Shown: one piece after another, positions 11,277 through 22,324 of the stretch
Numbering within the stretch: the stretch's first letter is position 1
How the letters are laid out: each line of letters begins with the position of its first letter
Assembly: GCA_907163375.1 (NCBI GenBank)
Contig: CAJQUW010007285.1
Coordinates: forward strand, 310,001 to 374,000
DNA: 64,000 bases
Direction of reading: 5' to 3'
Source of the DNA: Prostheceraeus crozeri
Lineage: Eukaryota; Platyhelminthes; Polycladida; Euryleptidae
Program-made: the position numbers and the translations under genes
Notes under the pieces: model-generated
Database searches by the model: none
What the model was told of the DNA's origin: nothing
What the model saw: only the letters and a program-made list of their open reading frames with translations

Positions 11277-12350
11277 AGGTGTGCACCGGATTTGAAAATT
11301 TTAAATCCGGCCGGAAGCAGATTTTCAAAAAAATCCGGCGGGATTTACCGGATTTGGAGATAAAAGAAATCCGCATTGCATTATGTAAATTTGTAAATGC
11401 AATGCATAATAGGTTTCAGACGGTCACTTACAGAGTTTTTTGCATCATACTCTCGCTCTTTTATCATCTCTTGTTTAGGTATTGTCTAATGCGTTGGGCT
11501 AGTTTGTTACAACTGCAGACTTTTATAATTTTCGATAGAATCATTTTTTATGACTCATATTTTGATTTGCCTATTTTGTTATTCCTAAATAAATGAAGTT
11601 GGTTACAGCTATTTAAATTGCTGTCAATGCTCTATGGGGCAAGCCAGGAAACCATTGCAGCTCAACATCAACAGTCTGCTCGACTATTTTAGATGCATTA
11701 ATTCAGAATGATCTAAATCTTCATCTAAGACCGGCTCGGTAGGTTGGGAGGCTTAATTTTACTAAGAATTTCACATAAAAAATGCGACACAGGGCCTAAC
11801 CCCCTCGCACGTATGGATAGGGTTAATATAAGACAAGTTAACTTAAGTTGATTTATGTTTTATCACAAAATTTCTAAGTAAGAACATACTACCTAGCTAA
11901 CGTCATTTGATGTAGGCCTGTCGATTATAGAAAAATCGAAAGGAGTACATGAGAAGTAACAAAAATTCATTCTATTTATTTCCATGAAGTGACAGTCTAT
12001 TTACATTCATTTCACAACGTAGCGCAACATAAGTTCCAGTCATTTCCTTGTACAAGTGGCTTTCCACAACTTAATGTCATTGGCTAAAAATATTGGGCTG
12101 TGGTCACGAGATGAATGACAAATTACATACAACAATAGCATAGCCATCCTATATATCCTACATGTGCATGTAGATTGCACGGTATGCATTGATGTAGCAA
12201 TGCATCAAGTATTTTATACCGGAGATAAATAAAAATCATAAATAAGAAAATAAAATATGTATTGTAGAGCTCCTTAGAAGAACGATAAAAAACGGCAGCG
12301 GGTAAAATGCCAGTATTTCAGATGCTGAAAATCCGGATTTGCACCCCCAC
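11277..12350. mobile_element. Probable non-autonomous hAT element
   Basis: Left end AGGTGTGCACCGGATTTG and right end GGATTTGCACCCCCAC are imperfect inverted repeats. The flanks TTGATACT (11269-11276) and TTGATATC (12351-12358) match at 6 of 8 bases, consistent with an aged 8-bp duplication. ATCCGG motifs cluster near both ends. Internal frames show no transposase. Confidence 0.5.
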
Positions 12351-13365
12351 TTGATATCAATTATTTTTTTATCGTAATTATTGTTGTCATATTGTATTCA
12401 ACGCTGTAATTGCCGACTACCGATCATTATACATTAGCTCTGTACTTAAAATTTACATGCAGATACTTGTAAAACAAAGAATTCAATTATTCCAGTTGAA
12501 CAGGAAATGGACGAAATATACATGTAATATGAAATATCTGAGCCGTAAGTTTTGGAGTGTTCAACACTGCATTTTTCGTTGTATCAAAGCAGATGGATTT
12601 CTCTGATCTTCATTCGAACGAAAAGTTCGCTGATCAGTCTCAGATGATCTTCATAACATCAGCACTCAAAATCATCCATATAGACACGTGAATATCGTAG
12701 GCGTCCTACATGTGTCTGATGATGAGATGTCATTTCGAGCAAGTGCCAGTGCTTGTCAAAGAAGATTGCTTTTGATGATCTGATTGTAGGAATCGTGCTT
12801 TTGAGGACTCGAGTTTTGTAAAGATGAAAAGAGGATTCTGTTGAACAAGGAGAAATATCATAAGACCTTGTTCTTTTGAATGATTTGAAAATGTGAAAAT
12901 TTGGTGTTGCATAGAAATTACAACCTCCTTCCATCAAAGCAATCTACTTCCAACATCGTCATTGCCTATTAATCTATTTAATTATTGCCGTCTTTTTTCA
13001 ATCTCGTTGAAAATAGTATATATAAAAAATATCGTTCAATATAGTTCAAGTCTACTTTATAAGTATCAATTTGTTTATGTTGCCAATTCTGTTCTGATCG
13101 TGCGCGTATTTGATAATGTGCATTTAAGTGAATTCGCGATTCTCATTCTTCGTCTGTCATTCTTCGCCTCACTCTGTCTCCGGGCGTGACGAAACCGATA
13201 TAACCTCTCTTCCAATAGAAACTAGAATCAGATGTTATCTAGCCCATTGCCGCTCTCTGATCTTCTCACTCCACGCACTCAACGTTTAATGAGTAGAGAG
13301 CAGTGACCAATGCTCACAACTGTAGCTCATTGGTTAAAGAAGCCACTGCATACAGCTGGCTTGTA
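12351..13365. other. No gene recognised (intronic)
   Basis: AT-rich intronic sequence. Open frames at 12659-12937 and 12893-13189 overlap on opposite strands and show no family motif. Confidence 0.4.
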
Positions 13366-13707
13366 GCTCTGCCTAAAATAGTTGCATCGATGTCACTTTT
13401 ACAATCTTCTAAATGCTTGTATACTGAAGAGTCTTTGTGAGAGATGTTATTTCGACGACATCGATAGAACCCTGTATGTAACAAACCTGCTTGTCCAGTG
13501 ACACTTAACTTTAGACCCTTGTTGTCAATCTATGTCCATAGTTCTTAACCTTGTTGACGGTACTGAACCCCACAAGTTTCGTACATGTGTAAAATGTGCT
13601 CTTTTTCTTCTAATTAAAAATATATTGATTTAACTATAATTACTTTATGCTGTATTAGTGCACAAACTGTACCATGCATCAATTGCACACAAAATCATTG
13701 TGTATTC
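13366..13707. repeat. Dispersed repeat D, copy 2 (uninterrupted)
   Basis: The intact paralogue of 9421-10400. It runs from GCTCTGCCTAAAATAG to ATCATTGTGTATTC without the MITE and so serves as the empty site. Divergence from copy 1 is modest by eye. Confidence 0.85.
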
Positions 13708-13717
13708 ACGACTTTTT

Positions 13718-13763
13718 GTTATCGGATCGGCTCCGGATCATGGGCATGAGCCGATCCGATAAC
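13718..13763. repeat. Perfect 16-bp hairpin
   Basis: GTTATCGGATCGGCTC (13718-13733) is followed after 14 bases by its exact reverse complement (13748-13763). A related inverted copy containing GTTATCGGATC and GGCTCATGCCCATGA lies at about 15416-15452. The two may be the ends of one old TIR element of about 1.7 kb spanning 13718-15452, but the outer borders and a target duplication are not clear. Confidence 0.7.
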
Positions 13764-14643
13764 TTTATAGTGGGGTTTCCGCTCCTGAACCAGTAAACTA
13801 AGATAGAAGTTTATGTTTGGAACTGAAATTAGACATATATAATGAATTCCATCATTACTTTGAAGTTTTGATATGGAAAGAAGCAGGTTTTGCTCTACTA
13901 TAAGTACCTTTTATATAGCTGATTGAAAGACTGTTCTAAGCCTTTTCCTTCTTTCTTTTGCGATCAAAGAGATTGCGTGTTATTAATGATGTGCTCGTGT
14001 GAGTCCTTGCGAACGGTTCAAGTTCGATGTCGATTGTCCAACGAATTTGGGGCTGTCATATAAAGTGAGGGGAGGGGGCACTCTCATCCACAGTAACTCA
14101 CTATTATTTATGTACAGTAGTCACGTTTTGATGTATTGAATTGAATTTAGTTTTATGTTCATTTTGAACCTAGGCCTACAAGAAGCTTCGAAAGCTTAAA
14201 AAGTTCATTATAAAGAAGAAATTTACTCATTTTTCTGATCTGTCCACTTTCATCATGCTTTTCACAATTTTGTCTGCATCGATTCCGAATTCTGAAGATA
14301 GCAATGTGTATTTATTGTATATAGTGACGGAAAATATTTACTTATTTGAAAATACGAATAGGCCTACCTATTAAATATAAGAATTACTACTAATTTGCCA
14401 ACGAATATTTCTGTTGGTAATATGTTAGTATCATGTATTGTAAACCTACTCTTGTCTCATAAATGTAGGCCTATAGTTGTTTTTCTAGTAGGCCTAGACT
14501 AGGGTTCCTCAAATAAGAATATGTCTTTCATGATTAATAGTTTGCAGATTATGTCCTATATAGGGCCCCCATCATTTTGCAGTGAAGTGTTCTTTTTCAA
14601 GTAGGAGATTGATGTGGCACTTTTTGGATGCAAAATGTAAATA

Positions 14644-15330
14644 TACTCATTGACATAATTAATGAAACAGACTATCATTGGCTTGAATTGAAGTTTGTTT
14701 CATTTTTTTCTCAGGTATGATGCAATATCTCGATTTCTATTTATTACCATTCAACAAATTAGAGAATGGAGAAAGATCTGCGGTGGTCAAATTTCAAATT
14801 TTGATATCGATACAACTGTCACAATTGCTTTTACAAATTGAACATAAACGTGAACTGAAAAAAAAAATTTGTAAAATAAAATGGCACACGATCAGTTTAC
14901 CAGAGGTATGGCCATTGGAATGATTCGTTGTGGTAGAAGTTGTGCGAGTGTTGCCGAAGAGCTGCAACTATCGAGAGTCGTTGTTTGGAGGCGGTGGTGT
15001 CGATGGAAAGCAGAAGGAGATGTTAAAAAGAAGAAGGGATCTGGTCGACCGAAAAAGTCTGCAGGAAGGACAGACGCACGTCTAGTTTTAGCTGCAAAGA
15101 GGAATAGATTTGTTTAAATGTATAATTATGAATAATACTTATAGTAATATAATAATAAAACATTTTAATAGTTTTAAAGTTGAATCTGCTACATGCGTTG
15201 TTTTTCTGTGCTAACGACTTGGTGGAGATTGTGACTAAATTATCAAGGTATCATACATACATGTATATATACCAGTCAGAAATGAAAGAAGTTAAAGAAG
15301 TAAATGTTTCAAAAATTTTGTCAATGAGTA
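14644..15330 (+). mobile_element. Tc1/mariner-like mini-element, 687 bp
   Basis: Ends TACTCATTGACA (14644) and TGTCAATGAGTA (to 15330) are inverted repeats. The similarity continues inward (AATGAAACA on the left; TGTTTCAAAA on the right), and the element is flanked by TA on both sides. The interior has one short gene for a transposase-type DNA-binding domain, followed by AATAAAA-rich sequence. The catalytic domain is missing, so it depends on a full relative for movement. Confidence 0.82.
14881..15117 (+). CDS. Tc1-like helix-turn-helix protein, domain only
   Basis: A 78-residue frame starting MAHDQFTRGMAIGMI. It has the N-terminal helix-turn-helix of Tc1-type transposases (CASVAEELQLSRVVVWRRW) and the following GSGRPKKS, a GRPR-like basic motif between the two DNA-binding subdomains. 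It then ends with a stop after AAKRNRFV, the point where the second subdomain would begin. The frame is intact and fills the middle of the mini-element. It may be a plain deletion remnant or a short DNA-binding protein that could occupy transposon ends; the sequence does not decide. An in-frame upstream start was not used because the ATG at 14881 matches the family start. Confidence 0.75.
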   Translation: MAHDQFTRGMAIGMIRCGRSCASVAEELQLSRVVVWRRWCRWKAEGDVKKKKGSGRPKKSAGRTDARLVLAAKRNRFV

Positions 15331-15681
15331 TATAGTTACGTTAAAGCACTTGATCGTAAAAATTGCATGAATTTCATTACCGGATCATTACCCGTCGGCT
15401 CTCGGATCACGCATGTAGTTATCGGATCCCGGCTCATGCCCATGAGTCGATGCAATGTGAACCGGTAGGAGTTCTAACCCGGGCCGATCTTCATTATATC
15501 TGAAATTTAATAGCAATTCCCTCATTTGATCATTTAGATTCCTTGAATCAATTTTTGTGATCGTTTGTAAATATTACTCTTAAGCAATAACATGAATCAT
15601 CAGCAATCTCTTAATGATTTTTATATGACTATTTATTATTGAAATGACTATCATTTCATTGATAAATTTTCTCAATTTCAG

Positions 15682-15799
15682 TGAAACGTTGTTTTGCAAC
15701 GTGACAGTGGACGGAGCCGCTCATCCTGAAACAGGTCAAACATGCAAATTTTCACAAGAGGCGCTGTTCTATCCAGAGAAATACGAATTTGTGGGCTGA
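15682..15799 (+). CDS. Coatomer subunit delta, last coding exon
   Basis: Follows an acceptor CAG at 15679-15681. The first base completes the split serine codon from 8898-8899; then come 38 codons to TGA at 15797-15799. The peptide (SETLFCNVTV, then CKFSQEALFYPEKYEFVG) corresponds position by position to the end of animal delta-COP, which has a YCNIQV-like strand, a variable loop and an aromatic xKYE terminus. Together with the exon at 8714 it supplies about the last 100 residues of a protein of normally about 510. Confidence 0.83.
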
Positions 15800-15879
15800 C
15801 ATTTTCATAAACTGTGGACGGTGCTAGTTTGATTGTAACCTCAAATACACATCTGTTAGACGACATAGCAGTTCTATTC

Positions 15880-15885
15880 AATAAA
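15880..15885 (+). promoter_or_regulatory. Poly(A) signal of delta-COP gene
   Basis: AATAAA lies 81 bases after the stop codon, a normal place for a short 3' UTR. The cleavage site would be about 15900-15910. Confidence 0.6.
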
Positions 15886-15905
15886 TTTTGACGAATTCCA
15901 AGTTA

Positions 15906-17278
15906 ATTTCATAGTAATTGATTGATGGATGGCATTATTTCATCGTAAATAGTTCAGCTTATCATCATTTAATCCCGAATAGCTCGTCAAACAATGACCG
16001 TTGTAAACCTAGTTTAGTTGCGTTTGTTCCTGTTATCCTAGTAACGATGCTTAGTCAGATTTTAAATTCCTTCCTTTCTATCAGGTCACTCGGTTGGAAA
16101 ATAGGTGTTGTGGGATTAGTGTCAGTCAAATCCTTCGAATATACTTGTATTTATTTTCCGATGATATTACCCAAACCAATAATTGCTGGTAAATTACACC
16201 ACAGATGTAAATGGTAACAAAGAGGATGTTAATTTTTGCAGTGATGTTTTTACTTCATAATAAAGCCAGACGTAATAAACGAAAGTAAATGATGCATATA
16301 TCTAGCTTAGATGCAAGATATTACAAGTAATGAAATTTATAAGATCGAAAGAAAGTTAGCACTTGGTATGAACCTCCCGAAATCTCTTGTTCATCAAGCT
16401 AATCAGTTGTTTCATATTTCATTTAGTAAAAGTGATATAGGCCTATTTCTTTGCAGCAATTCTTTTCTGCTTAAGATATTGCACAGTTTTCCTTCCGGTG
16501 ATAGCCTGTCCTCAAAAATAGCGCTAACGCCTAATAAACCTGAAAATGTGTACTAGGCATCACGAATTCCATTCCTTCTATCCTTCAACGAGAACAATAG
16601 CCTAATAGGCGTACATCCATTTTCATAGAGAAGTGTCAGCCAGTTATCTTATCTGAATCTTTATTATTATTTGATCTTATTTTTATACTTTTATTTCCTT
16701 TTTTCTTTATTTAGTCTATTATATTGCAAACTCCATTTGTTTAATTTTCTGCATGTCCTTCATGCTAGGCCGATCTTTGACATGTTCGTGTGATCTGGGA
16801 TAAGTTACTCTATGTTATTAGTATTAATTCATATTCATTCTCTCTCACTTCAAGTTAACTAATTCTTTACACGATTCTTCACTAGGTAGTTGTTTAACTT
16901 AGGTATCTTCCGTTTCCTGGATTCTCGATTTTTTACCGTGTCGCGTTTTAATTTAATCAATCACATGCAAATTTTGACGTTTCCCAGGATTGAGATCCTG
17001 AATTCATATCAAATAATGAAACATCTGAGTTTCCCACTCGTGAAAGAGTTAATCCGGAGAAATGTTTTATTTTCCATGCACCTAGATGAAAATAGAAAAT
17101 TTGACAGTTTTGATAATTTCGCACTTTACTTTCCTTTATAATACTCATCCCAGTCTCGAAAAGTTCGCCATCCTTCATTGATCAAAACTTTGAGTGCATG
17201 AGTGATCCATGGTTCGCCGTTGACCGGTGAAACTCAACAGTATGTCGATTGTCGCACGTGGAGAGGTTACCCATGATA
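15906..17278. other. No gene recognised
   Basis: AT-rich intergenic sequence downstream of the delta-COP gene. Open frames at 15918-16217, 16311-16556 and 16890-17141 have no recognisable domain. Confidence 0.4.
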
Positions 17279-17286
17279 ATGTGAAG

Positions 17287-19458
17287 CAGGGATGCGGACA
17301 CTCCGAATCAATCCGACTCCGGGGGTTGATAGGACTGACTACGGGTGGCAAGTAAGTACAAATAGCCTAGTTTTTTTAATAAAAAAACCTGGACCTACAT
17401 CATGCCGGTAGATCATTACAGGCTTACCTGAACCTATTTTTAGTGATCATTGCTGCATCAGTTATCAATCATCTTCGATGAAAGTTCATCAAATGTCGCT
17501 TTAAGTTGGATGCAAAGATATTTAATGTTATAAAGGGCTAGATAGGAAATAGACGTGTTTCTACCTTGTGTGCAATGAAACCAGTGAAAATCAGCTGATA
17601 TTGCATGAATTTGAAAATATTTGCAAACGAGTAACAAATATTCCTTTTTCATTACCTCTTTTTAGTAATTTCAGAACCAAAATGCATTTTAATAATAAAT
17701 CAAGGAATTTTTATGCATGTCTGAAAACAGCGTCCAAATTGCAACAAATAATAGTCTATTCTACTTTTTCAGATGTCTTGCAAAACCCATTTGTAAATAA
17801 GAGCACCCTGTTGATACATTTCTTTCAATAAGACTTCATTGCATTATTTTATGTGAGTTGATTATAAAATCTGAAGAGCGCATGTTATATAGGAATAGCA
17901 CAAATGAAAACCAATTGTTTCATTCTTAGATAAAAGCAGAGTGAAGGTCACTTACAAATTCACCTAATGCATGACTAAATGACTTTTCTGAACAGAAAAA
18001 TGAGCCGCGTCTTTACTTTTGATCATGCAGATTGTTTCTTTGTAATAAGTACGAATTGCCTGGCTATGGTTGTACATGTACATCGTTGCTGTGCCCACCA
18101 TTGCCCGGCCACGCCAAACGCGATTGCCAAGTTTGGCAATAATCTAACGTGTAGATGTTATTTTGCGGTAAGAAATTACCTGATACAACAGAAAAAATAT
18201 ATATCAATTATCAGAAAATTTGACAAAAAATTGTCTTAGGCAAATAAAGACAAACAACATATATTACGCATATTGGGCCCTATACAATGCACATTGACAA
18301 CATCTTTGACATTGACAGACATCCGATGATCGATTCCACGGACCCAAAATGCTTTCTGCTAATTATTTGCAATACATGGATCCATGTTGTATAGTTTCAG
18401 CCTGGTGAATAGCTCGAAGAGCGTTGGTTGAGCCTTATTAATAGCCAATTGCTCAGTGTAATATTCGGATTATCACTGAATTCGTTAATAGTCATGAATT
18501 CTACAGAGGGAGTTGTGTGCTACTGTTTATCAATGCTCATCAGTCTTTATGTGAATATTTTTTCTTCCAAATTGATAGTACTGCACTAAATTGCTATATC
18601 ACCGCTCTCATCTTAACAATTTTTTTCAGAAAAACTACTGAACGAATATTCTTGAAACTTATCATATAGTATCAGTGAATTGTGCTTTACATCATGTGCC
18701 ATTTCCAAGACTTTTTGTCGCATTGCACACCCTACAGTTGACAAAACAGCAATTTCGTCCCATTGCCGTAATGTTTTTGCCACGATAAGAACCGTACTAA
18801 AATGGGTTCAAATTTAGGCATCTATTTCTCATCTAGCCCTTTTAAACAATTAAATATCTTTGGTTGGATGCATGTGACTCGGCTCCTCCCATCTTGTTGA
18901 TGTGTGCTTCATGCGGCTTTTCTCCAGTCTCTACCAGGCAGGAAAATTCCCATCCTTCTCCAAAAAATATGAGTACACTTTCGATTTTAATATGCGCTTC
19001 GGGGGAGCCATCACACACGATTAACATGAGGGTAAGAGGCAATGTTCTCTTAACAAACTAGCATTTCATTTTTGTCTCTGATGTGACCTTTGGTGCGTAG
19101 GTGTGATCGAGGCTATGAAGGCTTGACTTCTCTGCAAAATCACCGAGTGAAAAGACAATCCTTTTTTCACCATCAATCACGATTCATTCCCTTAACTATT
19201 ACAAGCTTTGCATGCAGCAGTGTCGTACTTTTGTTTGACGGAGTAAGTTGACATCAAGACAGTGGCAGCTATGCACTAGTGTCGTACTTTCGTTTGACGG
19301 AGAAAGTTGACATCAAAGCAGTGACATCTATGCACGAGGATAAAACATTTGTTTATATTATATTTCGGGTCTAGTTATAGGCCGGAGTCCTATCATTTGA
19401 TAGGACTCCGACTCCAGCAAAAATGATAGGACTCCGGAACTCCGACTCGGCATCCCTG
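17287..19458. mobile_element. Non-autonomous hAT element with exact TSD
   Basis: Left end CAGGGATGCGGACACTCCG and right end CGAGTCGG...CATCCCTG are hAT-type inverted termini. The element is flanked by identical 8-bp duplications ATGTGAAG (17279-17286 and 19459-19466). GATAGGACTCCG-like subterminal motifs recur near the right end and once near the left. Internal frames (17458-17652, 17568-17831 and 17979-18239) show no transposase. The exact duplication suggests a fairly recent insertion. Confidence 0.87.
19215..19335. repeat. Two-copy 59-bp tandem duplication
   Basis: CAGTGTCGTACTT and the following GTTTGACGGAG, AAGTTGACATCAA recur at a 59-base interval inside the hAT element. Two copies only. 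Confidence 0.8.
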
Positions 19459-19466
19459 ATGTGAAG

Positions 19467-20698
19467 TCAGTGATAGAAAAAATAAGCACTAAATCCTCAA
19501 TGTTTGACTTTCTTCCTCAAGTCACACTTTGAACAATTTGCTTCGTGTTAATGCCTTTTAACTCCCCAATAAATGACAATGCTGTGATATGAGCAATGGA
19601 GGTTCGATAGACCCGCATCAACAAATTCTCTTACCCAAATCCAATATCAAGCAGCCAGAAGTGGGCAGCGCTCCGACTTTGCTCTCCACGCGCGTTCCGG
19701 AGCAAACATTTAAAAACTGGAGCGTGGAGCGCAAGAAAATAGTGCGCTCTGACCTTTAAATTGACATCCCAGGAAAATCACTACTTTCGGATTAATGATT
19801 TCTTCTGACATCGGCTCAATCCTTCAGTAAATTTGCCACAGACGGTTTCAGCATGATTTTTAGGATTGCAATCAGGCCCGTAACCAGATCTGATCTACAG
19901 AGGGGGGGATGGACACAAAGGAGAGAAAGTTGATGTGAACATCATCAACCATGAGAAGACTACAATCTTGAATTAATAATATCTGCATTTGTAGTTTAAA
20001 TGATTGTTTTTGTTTAAGTTGATTTATTATGTAATGAAAGACTCTAATGCATGATAATGCATACTCCTGTATATCTGTATATCTATATATTTTCTTACAG
20101 TGATCAGCTATCGCATATGCTTACACATGAAATTACAAGTTGCATGATTATTAGAAAAGCACTATGAATATGATGTAGCCTAATTTTGTTTGAATGTATT
20201 GCATGTATATCAGACGATTTAAGACTGCATGAAGCCTTTTCTATGATAATGAGTTTCAGTGTAAAATCACTATATGATCTTGCAGTAGGCTACATGATCA
20301 CTTCACAAAGAGAACATCAATTTAGAAAATCCAATCATTTTTCTATTAGTACGAGTACTGCATCGAGAGGGTTCAACAAAAGAAGGATATCGTGAGAGGG
20401 TAAAGATGATTCTTTCACAGGCATTTAAGGATTCAAATATTTCATATGAATTGTTGTTTCCAAATGCAAATTAATCATATAAACCTGACATCAAAGCAAT
20501 CCTGACACTGCTATAGTATAGGATAATGAAGAAATCGATTGAAATCTACGGATAGTATGCAATCAATTCCACCTCCAATTTGTTCTGACAGCAAATTGGA
20601 GCAGAGGGGGCACAAAAATGTACAGGGGGCCTGGTGGCGCAAATATTCTGCAATGAAGAACGTTGTCAGAGAAAGTGATAAAATGTTCACTCTCAAAA
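19467..20698. other. No gene recognised
   Basis: Contains a GC-rich patch at about 19670-19745 (GGAGCGTGGAGCGC) and CAGGCCCGTAACCAG at about 19875, which resembles a transposon terminus. I found no matching partner end. No coding sequence recognised. Confidence 0.4.
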
Positions 20699-21060
20699 TG
20701 AATAACGTTATTTCACTAACGCTTTAGTTGCGCACCGATAACGGCTGATTCGACGGGTTTTCTTGTGTAATAACGGCATATATTGAGCTATGTATCAATT
20801 AGTTATTAAGAGCTAACGCTAATCTAACACATGTTTTAGTGTTATTATACGTAATATAACATCGGATTCAGCGTTAGATATCTGTTACTTATGCATCAAT
20901 AACGGTTTTTATAGATAAGAACTGGCGTTAGTTTTCAAATAATAACGCTTGAAATGCCAGCTGAAACGCACAACTCTGCCGTTAGAATACCGTCATAATA
21001 GCGTTATCATCCATGGTTTCACCTAACGGCAAAATTCCTCTACAAACCCGTTAGAAAATA
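20698..21060. repeat. TAACG/CGTTA-dense repeat, copy 1
   Basis: About 13 occurrences of TAACG or CGTTA in some 360 bases, often as ATAACGG, CTAACG or GCGTTAG, on both strands. That is far above chance for this base composition (expect about one). A similar patch lies at 28928-29145. It could be the subterminal zone of a transposon family or a binding-site array. Confidence 0.6.
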
Positions 21061-21117
21061 ATGAGGTTACAAAACGAATCAGACTGTATAAAATTAGGAA
21101 TATTCTTAGGAATTACA

Positions 21118-21290
21118 AAAATGTATCAATTCATGAAACAAATCTACAAAAATCTGAAATAGGCTATACATCTGAAAATGTATCAATTCATAAAACAAAT
21201 CTACAAAAACCTGAAATTGGCTATACATCTGAAAATAGATCAATTCATAAAACAAATCTACAAAAAAATGAAATAGATCTTCTGAAACCT
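21118..21290. repeat. 57-bp tandem repeat, three copies
   Basis: ATGTATCAATTCAT recurs at 21121, 21178 and 21235 (the third copy with AGATC), with AAACAAATCTACAAAAA following each time. The third copy is partly diverged at its end. Confidence 0.85.
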
Positions 21291-21840
21291 GCTATAACAT
21301 AGAAATGCATGAAGACCAGTCATATACAAATCCAGAACATACAACTATTTTAAATTTCCCATTAACGATGGAAGACTTTGGGAACGCTTATTTTTCAAAG
21401 GGAAAGATGTTTTCAGAATTTGTTCTTGTAGTAGGCCAAGCATTTGACCAAATGAGGAAGGATAAGTCAAATCGAGGAGGTAATAAACACAAATGATCGC
21501 GCTGCATACAACAGCTACGGTGAACTCCACGGGTGTTGATTCAAAAATGACGGTCGGATTACGGAAGACAATCATCAGCTGTTTGCGGTCCATAACTATT
21601 TGTGGTCCATATCGGCTTCCAGATATTTTCTTCCTTTCATATACTTCATCCTGAAATGGGGAGACTATACTAAGTGTTCCATAATAGTTGCTCGGGTAAT
21701 CATGAATTATTTGATATTTCCTACGCAGTCATATTTCGTAGATTTACTGTTTACACAAATCTTGGTTATGCAGAAAATGTTAATATAGTTATCGGATGAT
21801 GGCAACAATGTGTACTACAGGTTTTCCCAGTCGAAAATAT

Positions 21841-22015
21841 CCATTTCTCAAATGAAAATGACCATTTCTCAAATGAAAATGTCTATTTCTCAAATGAAAA
21901 TGACCTTTTCTCAATTGAAAATGACCTTTTCTCAATTGGAAATGACCACTTCTCAATTGGAAATATCTATTTCTCAATTGAAAATGTCCATTTCTCAATT
22001 GGAAATGACCAATTT
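21841..22015. repeat. 21-bp minisatellite, about 8 copies
   Basis: Unit CCATTTCTCAAATGAAAATG plus one base, drifting to CTCAATTG forms in the later copies. Because 21 is a multiple of three, both strands stay open across it; this is not evidence of coding. It lies about 310 bases upstream of the Tc1-type transposase start. Confidence 0.9.
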
Positions 22016-22324
22016 TTTTTCATTTTTTCTTTAGCCTTAACAAGTTTTTTCTCTTTGCATTAGGTGATACGCGTTAAATTTATCGTTTATCTGCAATGTC
22101 TGCTATTCATTGTGGGTATCTATGACCGAAAATAAACCACATTGTTGGCAATGGCAACCTCTCGTAGTTTTTAGTAACCTCATCGATCTAATTCGTTTGC
22201 TCGAACACAACACTAATAGCAACACAAAGAAAGTCAATTGCACGCGTCCCTCGTTTCGCATTGGATAAGGTCACGTGAGATCTGTGCAAGTGAAGCATCA
22301 TTTCATCGACGAATTCGTCTTACA

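Larger units (their letters stand above)
8900..15681 (+). other. Intron of delta-COP gene, 6.8 kb
   Basis: GT at 8900 and AG at 15680-15681, with a pyrimidine-rich tract (TTTTCTCAATTTCAG), join the two exons in phase. The intron holds a SINE, two copies of a 340-bp dispersed repeat (one split by a MITE), a hAT transposase scrap, a probable hAT MITE and a Tc1-like mini-element. All appear to have landed in the intron without touching its splice borders. Confidence 0.82.

Noticed and set aside
19875-20640. Transposon ending CAGGCCCGTAACCAG with GGGGGCCTGG as partner
   Set aside because: The inverted match is too short and no target duplication is visible.
21789-22034. Repeat-containing frames (SISQMKM and its antisense)
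   Set aside because: Product of the 21-bp minisatellite period.
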